This document shows positions 39,093 through 50,232 of a stretch of DNA of 64,000 bases, piece after piece. The stretch's first letter is position 1; the number at the start of each line of letters is the position of its first letter. The position numbers were made by a program, and so were the translations under genes. Location: NCBI RefSeq assembly GCF_000378625.1, contig NZ_KB905168.1, positions 208,416 to 272,415 on the forward strand, in the 5' to 3' direction. This DNA is from Colwellia piezophila ATCC BAA-637. Lineage in GTDB: Bacteria > Pseudomonadota > Gammaproteobacteria > Enterobacterales > Alteromonadaceae. The notes beneath the pieces were generated by a model. It saw only the letters and a list, made by a program, of their open reading frames with translations, was not told where the DNA came from and did no database searches.

Positions 39093-39344
39093 ATGACTTT
39101 AGAAAAACATGACTTACACCACGAATTTCCAGATTTAACAGATGAAATACATCATTTAAAAATGAATGATAAGCACTTTACTCGACTATTTAATGAGTAT
39201 CATGAAGTTGATCATGAAGTTAACCGCATAGAGCAGGGTGTTGAAAACACCAGTGATGATTATTTAGACGGCAGAAAGAAGCAGCGACTTAAACTAAAAG
39301 ATGCTCTATTCACTATGCTGAAAAAAGTAAAAATACCAGCATAG
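39093..39344 (+). CDS. YdcH-family small protein (DUF465)
   Basis: 83 residues, all alpha-helical and charged. The pattern HEFPDLTDEIHHLKMNDKHF, then FNEYHEVDHEVNRIE and LKLKDALFTMLKK, is the DUF465/YdcH family, function unknown. The ATG at 39093 is chosen because GGAG lies 6 nt upstream; an upstream TTG at 39081 would place that site inside the gene. It follows the DksA-like gene by 32 bp and is probably co-transcribed. Confidence 0.85.
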   Translation: MTLEKHDLHHEFPDLTDEIHHLKMNDKHFTRLFNEYHEVDHEVNRIEQGVENTSDDYLDGRKKQRLKLKDALFTMLKKVKIPA

Positions 39345-39383
39345 TTTTATACTAGAAAATCGTGTTTTAAAATCCCCAATACC

Positions 39384-39613
39384 TATACCCAAGCTACTTG
39401 AAGCGGCGTGTTTCAGGACTCTTGAGCGGTTCAGGATCAAGGAGGCAACGAAGAGCATGATTTGCTCAGGCGTCCCCGCAGGGCTGGTTTAAAAACGCTT
39501 TATACTGCGTAATTGATTTCGACAAGGGAACAACCATTATCTTCAATCAATACCTTGCCTAAATACGTTTTTAATTCCAGCTGAAACCTGCATCTTCATG
39601 TAGTTTGGGTATA
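39384..39613. repeat. Dispersed intergenic repeat, type A (MITE-like, 230 bp)
   Basis: Ends are imperfect 33-bp inverted repeats: left TATACCCAAGCTACTTGAAG then CGGCGTGTTTCAG; right, read in reverse, TATACCCAAACTACATGAAG then ATGCAGGTTTCAG. No reading frame inside. Similar ends and inner blocks occur at 40831-41094. It fills the gap between ydcH and lepB. Confidence 0.8.
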
Positions 39614-39650
39614 TACAGGTTTGGGGGGTTATTATTTCTGAATATTGATA

Positions 39651-40343
39651 TTACATGCCATAAATATCTTTAAAGAAGCGGTCAGATCGTGGCAGGTAAT
39701 AATTATCATAATCAACAGAAAATGCGATGGCAGTGGCTTTACCACGTAGCTCATGGTGGGGAACAAACCCGTAAACACGTGAGTCAGCACTATGGCGTCT
39801 ATTATCACCGAGCACTAAATAATGGCCCGCAGGTACGGTTACCGCAGCAAAATTACTGAGTCGATTACTTGCTGTGGTATCTATTTTTATTGGGTGTTTG
39901 ATCATACCTAAGGTTTCTAATGCGGTAGTCATTTCAGCCGAACTCTGTTGGTAGGGACTATTGGCTAAATTTTTGTAGGAGAGCGGTCGACCGTTAATTA
40001 CAATAACTTCATTATTCATAGCGATAACATCACCAGGTAAGCCAACAACACGTTTGATTAATCTAAGATCTGCGGCTTTTGATTCAAATACTACTATTTC
40101 ACCACGTTGCGGGGTATCAATAGAAAACAGTGTTACATCGGTAAAGGGCAGACGTAAATCATAGGCTATTTTATTAACGACAATACGATCGCCTTTTTGA
40201 ATAGTGGGTTGCATTGAGCCCGTAGGCACTGTGTACCAATCGGCCACAGCACTTCGAAATACAGACATTAACAAGATAAAAATAAGAAATTGTTTATTAC
40301 TTCGTAAAAGACTAAGGGGTCTATTATTACTATATTTGCTCAT
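39651..40343 (-). CDS. lepB: Signal peptidase I (short form)
   Basis: 230 residues. One N-terminal membrane helix (about 18-29), nucleophile Ser43 in PTGSMQPTI and general-base Lys97 in RLIKRVVGLPGDVI, then GDNRRHSADSRVYGFV. The start at 40343 is preceded by AAGGAG; a 10-codon-longer frame from 40373 would bury that site. It is shorter than the Escherichia coli enzyme (324) and has one helix rather than two, so it may be an accessory signal peptidase. It cleaves exported preproteins at the outer face of the inner membrane. Confidence 0.9.
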   Translation of the reverse strand: MSKYSNNRPLSLLRSNKQFLIFILLMSVFRSAVADWYTVPTGSMQPTIQKGDRIVVNKIAYDLRLPFTDVTLFSIDTPQRGEIVVFESKAADLRLIKRVVGLPGDVIAMNNEVIVINGRPLSYKNLANSPYQQSSAEMTTALETLGMIKHPIKIDTTASNRLSNFAAVTVPAGHYLVLGDNRRHSADSRVYGFVPHHELRGKATAIAFSVDYDNYYLPRSDRFFKDIYGM

Positions 40344-40453
40344 AAGGCATTGCTCCTTGAGTTTAGCGGTCAAGGGTGAGGCAATAAAAAAAAGAGAAAG
40401 TTCCGTGTAGAAATACTTACTTACAACTTGATATAAAAAACAAAGCGTACTTC

Positions 40454-40699
40454 TTAAGTTTTTTTAATAACATATAAAAAAGGTAAAGTTTCTGTTTGTT
40501 TAGCGAGTAGTTCATGTTCCATAAAGCGACAAAAACTAGGAATATCTCTCGCGGTAGAAGGGTCATCACATTTTATTAATAACGTTTCACCGCTGGCAAT
40601 CTTTCTAATATTAAGTCGTACCATCATTACCGGTTCTGGACAACGCAAGCCGATAGCATCGAGGGTATGATCCGTTTGTTGAAAAATAGTTAGAGGCAT
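40454..40699 (-). CDS. tusA: Sulfur carrier protein TusA
   Basis: 81 residues with the SirA/TusA signature [21 protein letters not shown]; Cys in RCPEP is the sulfur-carrying residue. TusA passes sulfur from IscS towards 2-thiouridine of tRNA via TusBCD-E-MnmA. It lies 110 bp upstream of lepB on the same strand. Confidence 0.92.
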   Translation of the reverse strand: MPLTIFQQTDHTLDAIGLRCPEPVMMVRLNIRKIASGETLLIKCDDPSTARDIPSFCRFMEHELLAKQTETLPFLYVIKKT

Positions 40700-40830
40700 A
40701 AAACATACATTATTAAAATGAGTAAAAGAGAATTATACCTTATTCACTCACTTTGACATAAAAATAAAGTAAGTACGACTTTGAAAAAAATAGCTTCGGC
40801 TATACTCAAGATACCTTAATTATTTAAGAC

Positions 40831-41094
40831 TATACCAGTCACCATTCAAGATGCATGTTTCAGAGTGCTTGAGCAATTTCAATTCAAGGCGCTGTGATGA
40901 AATAATGGTTGTTCCCTTATAAATCACAGCAACGATGAAGTGATGTTGCTCAAACGCTTCTTCGATGGGTTTAAAATAACTTTATACAGCGTTAAATAAT
41001 CAAACCATAGAATGACTATGCTTAAATTATTCTCCTTGCCTAAAGTCATTTTAATTCCCACTGAAATCCTGCACTTTGATTGGTAACGGGTATA
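40831..41094. repeat. Dispersed intergenic repeat, type A (MITE-like, 264 bp)
   Basis: Inverted ends: left TATACCAGTCACCATTCAAG then ATGCATGTTTCAG; right, read in reverse, TATACCCGTTACCAATCAAA then GTGCAGGATTTCAG. Inner blocks AACAACCATTA (here in reverse) and CCTTGCCTAAA are shared with 39384-39613. It ends 27-48 bp before the slt start, so it forms most of that 421-bp intergenic region. The other part, 40700-40830, shows no gene. Confidence 0.8.
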
Positions 41095-41141
41095 TATGAT
41101 TGTTTTCAGCAGAATTTTAAATGCCGACTCCCGAGGTGCCA

Positions 41142-43073
41142 GTGAAAAATATACTTAAGATTTTATTGTATTCAGTTTGCAGTTTGGCATCGCTAAATAT
41201 GTCGCAAGCCAGTGAAAATTTGAAAATAAAGACAGATATAGGCCAGCAAAATATATTTTTAAAGGCCGAGAGATTACTAGCACAGAGTTATTCTCAACAG
41301 TACAAAAGTCTGTATAACCAATTATATTATTATCCATTACAACCCTATTTAGATCAACGGCGCCTAATAGAGACCATACAGTTATCATCGGCAGGAGAGA
41401 TATCTACATTTTTAGCTAAGTACCGAAACTCGCCATTAGATTGGCCGCTGAGAAAACCATGGTTAAAATATTTAGCCAAAAAAAATAAAGGGACTCTCTT
41501 TCTCGAGTTTTATAAAGCGACTAGCAACACCGTGTTAATTTGCCAAAATCTGACGTTTTCATTAATGGCCGGAATACCGCAAAGTGAGGTGTTACCTCAA
41601 GTGACAAAACTATGGTTAGTGGGTAAATCGTTAGATAAAGCCTGCGATCCGATAATTAACCAGTGGCAACAAGCGGGCTATAGAACCGATAAACTTGTAT
41701 GGCAACGTATTGCTTTGGCGGCAGATGGCGGTAAACACACTTTAATTCCTTATTTAACCAAGCTACTGCCTAAAGAACAGCAGTATTTGGGGAAGTTATG
41801 GCATCAAGTAAGGCGAGATCCTGCCGTAGTAGTAAGGTTGAAAAAGTTTATTAATAAATCAGTCAAGGAAAGTCAGATTTATAGCTACGGCATTAAACGC
41901 TTGATATGGCGCGACCCTAATAGAGCTTTGGCGAGTTATAAAAATGCGCAGAAAACGTTCACCTTTACTGTCGAGCAAACTAAAAAGATAACTGAAAAAT
42001 TTGCTATCGCTTTAGCCAGTAAAAACCACCCACAAGCAAGAACTTGGCTAAATAAGCTAGATCTAGAAAATGTGGATAGCAGTATTTTGCAATGGCAATT
42101 GGCCGAAGCACTAAAGCAGCAAAACTGGCAACTGGTACTTAGAGAGTTGGCGAACATGCCCGTAGAATATAAAACACAGCTACAATGGCAATATTGGTAT
42201 GCAAGGGCGCTTATTGCTACTAATGAGTTGGAACAAGGTCAATATGTAATGAATGAGTTAGCTAATAAACGTCATTACTATGGTTTTCTTGCGGCAAGTT
42301 ATTTAGAAAGACCGGTTAGTTTGCAAGATTCGCCATTAACGGTGACTACTCAGGAAAAATATAGCATCTTGTTGCATCCATCAGCAAAAAGAGCTTTTGA
42401 ATTCTACTACTTAGGGCGTTATGTCGAAGCCCGTAGGGAATGGCGTTATTGGCTTTCAATGTTAAGCAAGAGGGAAAAGCTAGTTGCCGCTAAGCTTGCT
42501 AATGAAAATGGTTGGTTTGACCGCGCTATTTTTACCTTAGCGCAAGTCGGTTATTTAGATGATGTTGAGTTAAGATTCCCAAAAGCCTTTGATAAAAAAA
42601 TAAATCGACATGCACAAAAGCAGTCAATAAACCCCGCGTGGGCTTTTGCTATTGCCAGACGTGAAAGTTCATTTATGACAGATGCTCGCTCATCGGTTGG
42701 AGCAAAAGGCTTAATGCAATTGATGCCTAATACCGCTAAACAATTAACGCGAGGAAGTGTCAGCCGGCAATACCTTTACAATGCCGAGAATAACATCCAG
42801 TTAGGCACTAAATATTTGCGCAAGTTACTTGATAAAAGTAAGGGTAATCAGGTTATTGCAACGGCTTCATATAATGCTGGCCCCTATAGAGTAAAACGTT
42901 GGCTAAAAAACAATAGCACAATGCCTGCAGATATTTGGATTGAAACCATCCCGTTTAAAGAAACACGAAACTACGTAAAAAGTGTTTTAGCTTACCAAGA
43001 AATATACCAACATAAACCCGGGCAGGTTAGTCAGGTTTTTGAGCAAGTCCTTAATATGAATATAGGCGATTAA
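41142..43073 (+). CDS. slt: Soluble lytic murein transglycosylase (Slt70-like)
   Basis: About 643 residues. The GTG at 41142 is preferred: GAGG lies 5-6 nt upstream and a clean signal peptide follows (KNILKILLYSVCSLASLNMS). An ATG at 41121 would add 7 residues. A long alpha-helical superhelix is followed by the C-terminal lysozyme-like domain with catalytic Glu in ARRESSFMTDARSSVGAKG, then LMQLMPNTAKQ and ASYNAGPYRVKRWL. It cleaves peptidoglycan in the periplasm to 1,6-anhydro products during turnover. Confidence 0.94.
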   Translation: MKNILKILLYSVCSLASLNMSQASENLKIKTDIGQQNIFLKAERLLAQSYSQQYKSLYNQLYYYPLQPYLDQRRLIETIQLSSAGEISTFLAKYRNSPLDWPLRKPWLKYLAKKNKGTLFLEFYKATSNTVLICQNLTFSLMAGIPQSEVLPQVTKLWLVGKSLDKACDPIINQWQQAGYRTDKLVWQRIALAADGGKHTLIPYLTKLLPKEQQYLGKLWHQVRRDPAVVVRLKKFINKSVKESQIYSYGIKRLIWRDPNRALASYKNAQKTFTFTVEQTKKITEKFAIALASKNHPQARTWLNKLDLENVDSSILQWQLAEALKQQNWQLVLRELANMPVEYKTQLQWQYWYARALIATNELEQGQYVMNELANKRHYYGFLAASYLERPVSLQDSPLTVTTQEKYSILLHPSAKRAFEFYYLGRYVEARREWRYWLSMLSKREKLVAAKLANENGWFDRAIFTLAQVGYLDDVELRFPKAFDKKINRHAQKQSINPAWAFAIARRESSFMTDARSSVGAKGLMQLMPNTAKQLTRGSVSRQYLYNAENNIQLGTKYLRKLLDKSKGNQVIATASYNAGPYRVKRWLKNNSTMPADIWIETIPFKETRNYVKSVLAYQEIYQHKPGQVSQVFEQVLNMNIGD

Positions 43074-43191
43074 CTAAAGTACTGCTGCTACCACGACCTT
43101 GCAAAGTTTTATGCACAGAAATAGTTACGGTAATAAAGGCGTTTCTTTTGTCAATGGTCCAGTTTCTTAGGGATATGTTATCATTAGCTAA

Positions 43192-44556
<1,365 letters not shown>

Positions 44557-44568
44557 TAAGCCAGGAAA

Positions 44569-44832
44569 ATACCAAGTCAAGTAAGTTTGTTCCCACTCAG
44601 AGGTTGTCAGCGGTTTGAGAACAAATAGAATTTCTTTACGTATAGTCACTCTATATTAAGGAAATTCTGAGCAGTTATCTAATTGCTGACAAACTCCCGA
44701 AGGGCGAGTTAAAAAGGCTTATATGCAGCGTTATTGATTTTGACAATAGAATAACTATTCTTTTCATTCAATGCCTTGCCTCTAAGCCGTTTAATTATCG
44801 CTGAATGTGAATAAAATTATTTGAATCGGTAT
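44569..44832. repeat. Dispersed intergenic repeat, type B (MITE-like, 264 bp, full copy)
   Basis: The best type B copy. Left end ATACCAAGTCAAGTAAGTTT then GTTCCCACTCAG; right end in reverse ATACCGATTCAAATAATTTT then ATTCACATTCAG. It is in opposite orientation to 25883-26090. It fills the 287-bp gap between pepQ and yigZ, leaving only 11 bp before the yigZ start. Confidence 0.8.
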
Positions 44833-44843
44833 TAATATTTATA

Positions 44844-45461
44844 GTGACTAAATCCTTTGCTATCGCGGTAAATAAGGTCAAAGATGAAAGCATTATTAAC
44901 CGTAGTCGTTTTATCTGCTATTTACGCCCTTGTGACAGCATAGCTGAGGCAAAGCTGATGTTAAAAGAGCTACAGCTGCTTCATCCACAAGCGAGTCATC
45001 ATTGTCATGCTTTTTTAACTAAATCGGCTGATGATAGCCAAGGTTATGGTTTTTCTGATGATGGCGAGCCAACAGGAACAGCTGGCAAACCTATGCTCTT
45101 GGCACTGCAAGGCGGTGGTATCGGGCAAGTCTGTGCCATTGTTGTACGTTATTTTGGCGGTACAAAACTAGGCACAGGTGGTTTACAAAGAGCATACGGT
45201 GGCAGTGTTCGCCAAGCTTTAAGTTTTTTGCAGTCAAAAATTAAAATAGCTATGGTGCACAAAACCTTAGCGTGTCAATATAGCCAGGTAGATGATGTTT
45301 TGCATTTACTTCGGCAAGTTGAAGGTCAAGTAATCACTCAAGACTATCAACAAACGGTCATCTTTACGCTTGCTATCCCGACTGAAAAGTTGCTATTAAT
45401 GCAAGATAAGTTACACACTTTGTCATCAGGACAATTACAATTATACAAAATGGATCAATAA
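44844..45461 (+). CDS. yigZ: YigZ/IMPACT family protein
   Basis: 205 residues starting with GTG. UPF0029 motifs are clear: SHHCHAFL, SDDGEPTGTAGKPML and RYFGGTKLGTGGL. The family includes eukaryotic IMPACT translation regulators; the bacterial role is not settled. Its start lies 11 bp from the end of a repeat element, so the ribosome site and probably the promoter come from or abut that repeat. Confidence 0.92.
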   Translation: MTKSFAIAVNKVKDESIINRSRFICYLRPCDSIAEAKLMLKELQLLHPQASHHCHAFLTKSADDSQGYGFSDDGEPTGTAGKPMLLALQGGGIGQVCAIVVRYFGGTKLGTGGLQRAYGGSVRQALSFLQSKIKIAMVHKTLACQYSQVDDVLHLLRQVEGQVITQDYQQTVIFTLAIPTEKLLLMQDKLHTLSSGQLQLYKMDQ

Positions 45462-45519
45462 GTTAGTCATATTGGTCTTAACCACTCTCGAATAATAAAC
45501 CGAACAAGAAAAATAAAAC

Positions 45520-46971
45520 GTGCAATATAAAAATATTATCCGAATCCTAGGCATGTTGGTTGCGTTACTGAGTGTCACCATGTTACCGCCTGCATTAATA
45601 TCATTAATCTACCGTGATGGTGGTGGTTTACCTTTTATTTTGGCTTTCCTTTGGTGCATATGCACCGGTTTCTTAGCCTGGTATCCTAATCGTTATGAGA
45701 AAACTGACCTTAAAGCGCGGGAAGGCTTTTTAATTGTCGTGCTCTTCTGGTTAGTATTAGCTAGCTTTTCTGCTATTCCCTTAATGCTCTTAGATCAGCC
45801 AAACCTGTCGACTACCGATGCTTTTTTTGAGTCGTTTTCGGGATTAACGACCACTGGCGCAACTATCTTAAATCATATTGATGGTTTGCCTCATGCGGTC
45901 TTATGGTATCGCCAACAGTTGCAGTGGCTAGGCGGTATGGGGATCATTGTGTTAGCCGTTGCCGTATTACCAATGTTAGGTATTGGTGGTATGCAGCTGT
46001 ATCGAGCTGAAACACCAGGCCCAGTGAAAGACTCAAAAATGACGCCTCGTATTGCTGATACCGCCAAGCATTTATGGTATATCTATTTAGGTTTAACTAT
46101 CGCCTGTGCGTTAGCTTACTGGCTAGCGGGTATGTCGGGTTTTGATGCCATTTGTCATGCCTTCTCAACGATTGCTATCGGCGGCTTTTCTACCCATGAT
46201 GCCAGTATGGGCTATTTCAATAGTCCTGCGATTAATTTAGTTTGTGTTGTTTTTCTACTTATTGCCGGGGTTAACTTCGCCTTACATTATGCGGCGGTAC
46301 AAAGTAAGTCACTTAAAAGTTACTTCTTTGACCCAGAATTCAAAGTGTTTATGGGTATCCAAGTTGTGCTGATCTTAATTGTTTTTACTGTGTTGATCAG
46401 TACAGGTACTTATCAAGACGCCGACCATGCACTCGACCAAGCACTCTTTCAATCGGTCTCAATTAGTACCACTGCGGGCTTTACCACTACTTCATTTGCC
46501 GATTGGCCAACTTTATTACCAATGTTACTTATTTTTTCTAGTTTCATTGGTGGTTGTGCCGGTAGTACCGGTGGTGGCATGAAAGTAGTACGCGTGCTGT
46601 TACTCTATTTACAAGGTCTTAGAGAGTTGAATAAATTGGTGCATCCAAGGGCTATTTTCAGCATTAAATTAGGGAGAAAAGTATTACCTGATCGCGTTGT
46701 GGAAGCCGTGTGGGGATTTTTCTCAGCTTACGCCGCTGTGTTCGTTATTTGTATGTTGTTACTACTCGCTTCGGGCATGGATAATGTTACAGCATTCACT
46801 GCTGTTGCCGCTTGTATCAATAACCTAGGTCCAGGACTTGGGGAGGTGGCCGCTAATTTCTCTTCGATTAATGATATGAGTAAATGGGTATTAATTATGG
46901 CAATGCTATTTGGTCGATTAGAGATATTTACCTTACTGGTGTTATTTACTCCAACCTTCTGGCGCACATAA
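45520..46971 (+). CDS. trkH: Trk potassium uptake protein TrkH
   Basis: 483 residues starting GTG. Four P-loop filters are recognisable: LTTTGATIL, STIAIGGFSTHD, ISTTAGFTTT and INNLGPGLG. It forms the K+ channel-like pore, gated by TrkA. trkA is encoded 3 kb away on the opposite strand. It is 58 bp after yigZ. Confidence 0.96.
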   Translation: MQYKNIIRILGMLVALLSVTMLPPALISLIYRDGGGLPFILAFLWCICTGFLAWYPNRYEKTDLKAREGFLIVVLFWLVLASFSAIPLMLLDQPNLSTTDAFFESFSGLTTTGATILNHIDGLPHAVLWYRQQLQWLGGMGIIVLAVAVLPMLGIGGMQLYRAETPGPVKDSKMTPRIADTAKHLWYIYLGLTIACALAYWLAGMSGFDAICHAFSTIAIGGFSTHDASMGYFNSPAINLVCVVFLLIAGVNFALHYAAVQSKSLKSYFFDPEFKVFMGIQVVLILIVFTVLISTGTYQDADHALDQALFQSVSISTTAGFTTTSFADWPTLLPMLLIFSSFIGGCAGSTGGGMKVVRVLLLYLQGLRELNKLVHPRAIFSIKLGRKVLPDRVVEAVWGFFSAYAAVFVICMLLLLASGMDNVTAFTAVAACINNLGPGLGEVAANFSSINDMSKWVLIMAMLFGRLEIFTLLVLFTPTFWRT

Positions 46972-47002
46972 ATTTTCACCTCGATAAACTATCCTGCTGG
47001 TA

Positions 47003-47058
47003 TATACCCATTACCAATCAAAGTGCTGAAACATGCATATTGATTGGTAAAGGGTATA
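47003..47058. repeat. Minimal type A repeat, a 56-bp hairpin
   Basis: Two type A ends face each other almost without a centre: TATACCCATTACCAATCAAA and, in reverse, TATACCCTTTACCAATCAAT. It lies between convergent trkH and the metallopeptidase gene, where the transcript could fold as a stop signal, although no T tract follows. Confidence 0.65.
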
Positions 47059-47122
47059 TGCGCATTCAGAGTGCGCATATACTAGCTAACTCTGAATGTG
47101 CAAACATCAATGCATTAGCGAA

Positions 47123-50062
47123 CTACCACTTATAGCTTAAGGCAATCCAACCTTGGGTATCAGAGTTATCATTTTCTGGATTGACTTGTGCGACGCCGTA
47201 ATTAATCGCTAAGTTAGTCAAGCCAGTAAAACCAAAGTCATTAGTTAAAGAGCCTTTCACACCATAACTATCAATAATGGCTTGCTCCTGCATTTCATGG
47301 CGTGTATAAAATATTTCAATAAGCCCTAGTGGTATATAGGCTTGATAAGCTTGATAGTCATTGCCTACTTGACGATAAAACGCCAATTCAGGAGCCAACT
47401 GTTTATTTAAGTGGGCTTTTTCTTGAATTAATGTTGAAGCGTAGCCTCCTAAGCTGAGTATATCGCCAGCACCTTCAGATCGTTGTGCCCATAAGTAATT
47501 AAACCCTAAGCCAAAGCCATATAAATTAGCACTGACATTAACCAGACCATTACTACCACTATAGCTGCCATCGTTACCATTAATCTCTGCCCGATCATCT
47601 TGAGCCGTGATGAGCTGGGCATTTATAGCTTGTGATATGCCCCAACTCTGTTGCTCATGAGACCAGCTTTGTTCAACACCGAGTGAAAATGATTGGCTAG
47701 AAAAACTAATGTCTTGGCTGTTCTCAAACTGAGAAGCCTGTACTTGAGCAAATACATCGACCGCAAACGTTTCTATGCTATAGGGGTAGCGAGCTTCAAA
47801 AAACAGCCCTTTTTCGGTTGTTTTTCCTAATGGTAACGCTTCACTATCTTGTCTATCGGTCTTTAAATTCAATAGGTAAGTGTGAGCAAGTAATTTAACC
47901 GGCCAGCCTTGCCAACGAATTGCTGCAGAAGCCCCTGAAATAATATTATCGAAGACATCTTGGCTAGCATTTACTTGCCAATCAAAACGAGAAAGTACAT
48001 CGCCAGACTTATAACCAACTTCAAGCATGCTACTACTGGCCGAATAATAGCTTTCAGCAATTGTTATAGTGCCTTGTTGCGGACCTATGCCATAGGGTGA
48101 TTGCTCGCCAATGCTTTCATCGATGGCGATACTCGCCTCGGCTAGCTTTAAACTATCAGCTAAATCAATAGTCATTGCCGAGCTTGTGGTGGTGTTGGTG
48201 ATTGTTTGCATATTTGCCTTGCTCAAATCAAGCAGGTAAACATCGGGACCTTGAGCATTTATTGCTAAATGTAGTAATTTATTATCGCCGTTAATCATAG
48301 GCCAAGTAATGACTTGCTCTCCAGAGGTAAGCGCAGATAATTTTTTATTGGAAAAGTCATATTGATATAAACGAGTAGCGTCATCTAAACCGGCAACAAA
48401 ATATAAGGATTGACCGTCTTTAGACCACTCAGGGAATGACAGAAATTGATAGTCTACAGGTAGGGGGATAATTTGTTCTTGTTTGCTATCAAGCTGACGA
48501 ACTTTCAATTGCCACTTATTATTTAAACTCGAGCTAACATAGGCAAAGCTCTTCGAGGGATAACCATCAATGGTCGGGCGAAGTCGAGGAAAGTCGTAGA
48601 CTTGTTCATAGCTCGGTGCTGTTAACTCAGTGATAACATCACCTAAAGTCGCAGCAACTAGACTTACTTTCACTAATTGTGAATAACCGACACGACTTCG
48701 TTCGGCAATGATGTATTGACCGTCACTACTGATATCAAAGCGGCGGATGTTGGCGCTTGTGGTGAGTTGCTTAACGGTATTGCTAGGTAAATGCCAAGAA
48801 AATATATCTTGATGGTAGCTATTTTTACTCGCTAAGCTACTAGCACCATAAATAAGGGTGTCATTATCAAGCCAGCGTGGATTTTTAATACCCCGGCCGT
48901 TTCTTTGATCTAAAGTAAAGGCTATTTCTCGCTTAAATACACTGGGGGTTTTATCAATAATATCTTGAGGGTCATCCGCTAATAACTCTGCAGCGCGTTT
49001 GGCAAACTCTTCAGCTTTTTTACTATTATCACTGGTTTTATAGATACGTAATTTAGTGGTGTTTTTCCCATCTTTTCTTTGGCTTTCAACGATAGCGAGG
49101 TAATCACCTTGTGGACTTAAACTGGGGTCACCAACATAACCTGATAAGTCTAACCATAACGTTGAGCTGTTATCCTGGTTACTTTGTGCACTTAATTGAG
49201 ATTCATGTTTCATGGCTTTATAGGTATATTCAGCAATAAAACGTTGATATAGATTTTTAGCGGTGTCGGGAAATACGCCGCTAAAAGCCTCTTCAAAATC
49301 ACGTTGTTCAACGCCAGACCAACGCGTCCATACTGCATCGAGGGTATCAATACCATAGTTTTCTTCTAGCCACTTCAAGTAGCGAGCACCAACTAAGTAA
49401 GCCATAGCGCCAGACATGAAGCTATCATCACCAGCATTTAATTGTTTATAATTAGGTAGCGCGCCTTGGCGAGCAAACTTTTGGATTATCGCTTCAACTT
49501 GATTGTTAAATAAGCGACCTCGGCCGGTGAGTTTAGACTCGAGCAACGTTGCATAACCTTCACTAACCCAGCGTTGTTCATTAATTTGTGATGCATCAAA
49601 AAGATCATACCAATTAGCGACATTATTACGCCATTTGCTACGACTTTTCTGCGCCAAATGCACTAGATGCACATATTCATGCAGTACCAATAATTGTTGC
49701 CAGCTAGATGAATTAGCGATAATACTATCTGACTGTGGCGGTGTGGCAAAAAAAGCCATATAAGGGCGATGACTTAATGGCAAAGCAAAACCATTGGCGG
49801 CATTGTAGGGATCAATGATGTAAGCATCGACTTTTTCTGTTAAAACGCGGCCTTGTTGTTCTTTAATTAATTGACGAACTACTTCCATTTCTCTGGCGCT
49901 TGATAACGCCCATTGGCGATACTCTGGAGTAAAATGCACGCGAAAATTTTCTGTTTCAAACGTTTGCCAGTTTTGCGCGCTATCAACGAGTTCAGCTTGG
50001 CTGCTAAACGTAATGCTGCTTAAAGCTAGTGATATGGCGGTGAGTATTTTGGAAGCTTTCAT
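47123..50062 (-). CDS. Secreted HEXXH metallopeptidase with beta-propeller-like repeats
   Basis: 979 residues. A signal peptide (ITAISLALSSITFSSQA) is followed by a zinc site: H128EYVH132 with the downstream Glu168 in WVSEGYATLLES, a gluzincin pattern. About residues 310-600 hold repeated TolB/WD40-like strands (e.g. LSPQGDYLAIVESQR; SSDGQYIIAERS; SKDGQSLYFVAG). The last 300 residues alternate hydrophobic and aromatic residues and end in a Trp (SYKW), like an outer-membrane beta barrel. It may be a surface or outer-membrane peptidase. Substrate unknown. Confidence 0.75.
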   Translation of the reverse strand: MKASKILTAISLALSSITFSSQAELVDSAQNWQTFETENFRVHFTPEYRQWALSSAREMEVVRQLIKEQQGRVLTEKVDAYIIDPYNAANGFALPLSHRPYMAFFATPPQSDSIIANSSSWQQLLVLHEYVHLVHLAQKSRSKWRNNVANWYDLFDASQINEQRWVSEGYATLLESKLTGRGRLFNNQVEAIIQKFARQGALPNYKQLNAGDDSFMSGAMAYLVGARYLKWLEENYGIDTLDAVWTRWSGVEQRDFEEAFSGVFPDTAKNLYQRFIAEYTYKAMKHESQLSAQSNQDNSSTLWLDLSGYVGDPSLSPQGDYLAIVESQRKDGKNTTKLRIYKTSDNSKKAEEFAKRAAELLADDPQDIIDKTPSVFKREIAFTLDQRNGRGIKNPRWLDNDTLIYGASSLASKNSYHQDIFSWHLPSNTVKQLTTSANIRRFDISSDGQYIIAERSRVGYSQLVKVSLVAATLGDVITELTAPSYEQVYDFPRLRPTIDGYPSKSFAYVSSSLNNKWQLKVRQLDSKQEQIIPLPVDYQFLSFPEWSKDGQSLYFVAGLDDATRLYQYDFSNKKLSALTSGEQVITWPMINGDNKLLHLAINAQGPDVYLLDLSKANMQTITNTTTSSAMTIDLADSLKLAEASIAIDESIGEQSPYGIGPQQGTITIAESYYSASSSMLEVGYKSGDVLSRFDWQVNASQDVFDNIISGASAAIRWQGWPVKLLAHTYLLNLKTDRQDSEALPLGKTTEKGLFFEARYPYSIETFAVDVFAQVQASQFENSQDISFSSQSFSLGVEQSWSHEQQSWGISQAINAQLITAQDDRAEINGNDGSYSGSNGLVNVSANLYGFGLGFNYLWAQRSEGAGDILSLGGYASTLIQEKAHLNKQLAPELAFYRQVGNDYQAYQAYIPLGLIEIFYTRHEMQEQAIIDSYGVKGSLTNDFGFTGLTNLAINYGVAQVNPENDNSDTQGWIALSYKW

Positions 50063-50232
50063 AAAAATCCTTGTAAATTCAGGGCTTAGATTGATGTATT
50101 TCTATAGGATGGGAGCAATCTCATGAGTTGCTCTAAATGTTACTAAAGTGTATCAGCAGAGTATTACAGCTAATTGGCCTAAGGATAAGCGATTAGCTGT
50201 AAGTATTTATTTCAATAAAAAAGGAGGAGGGG

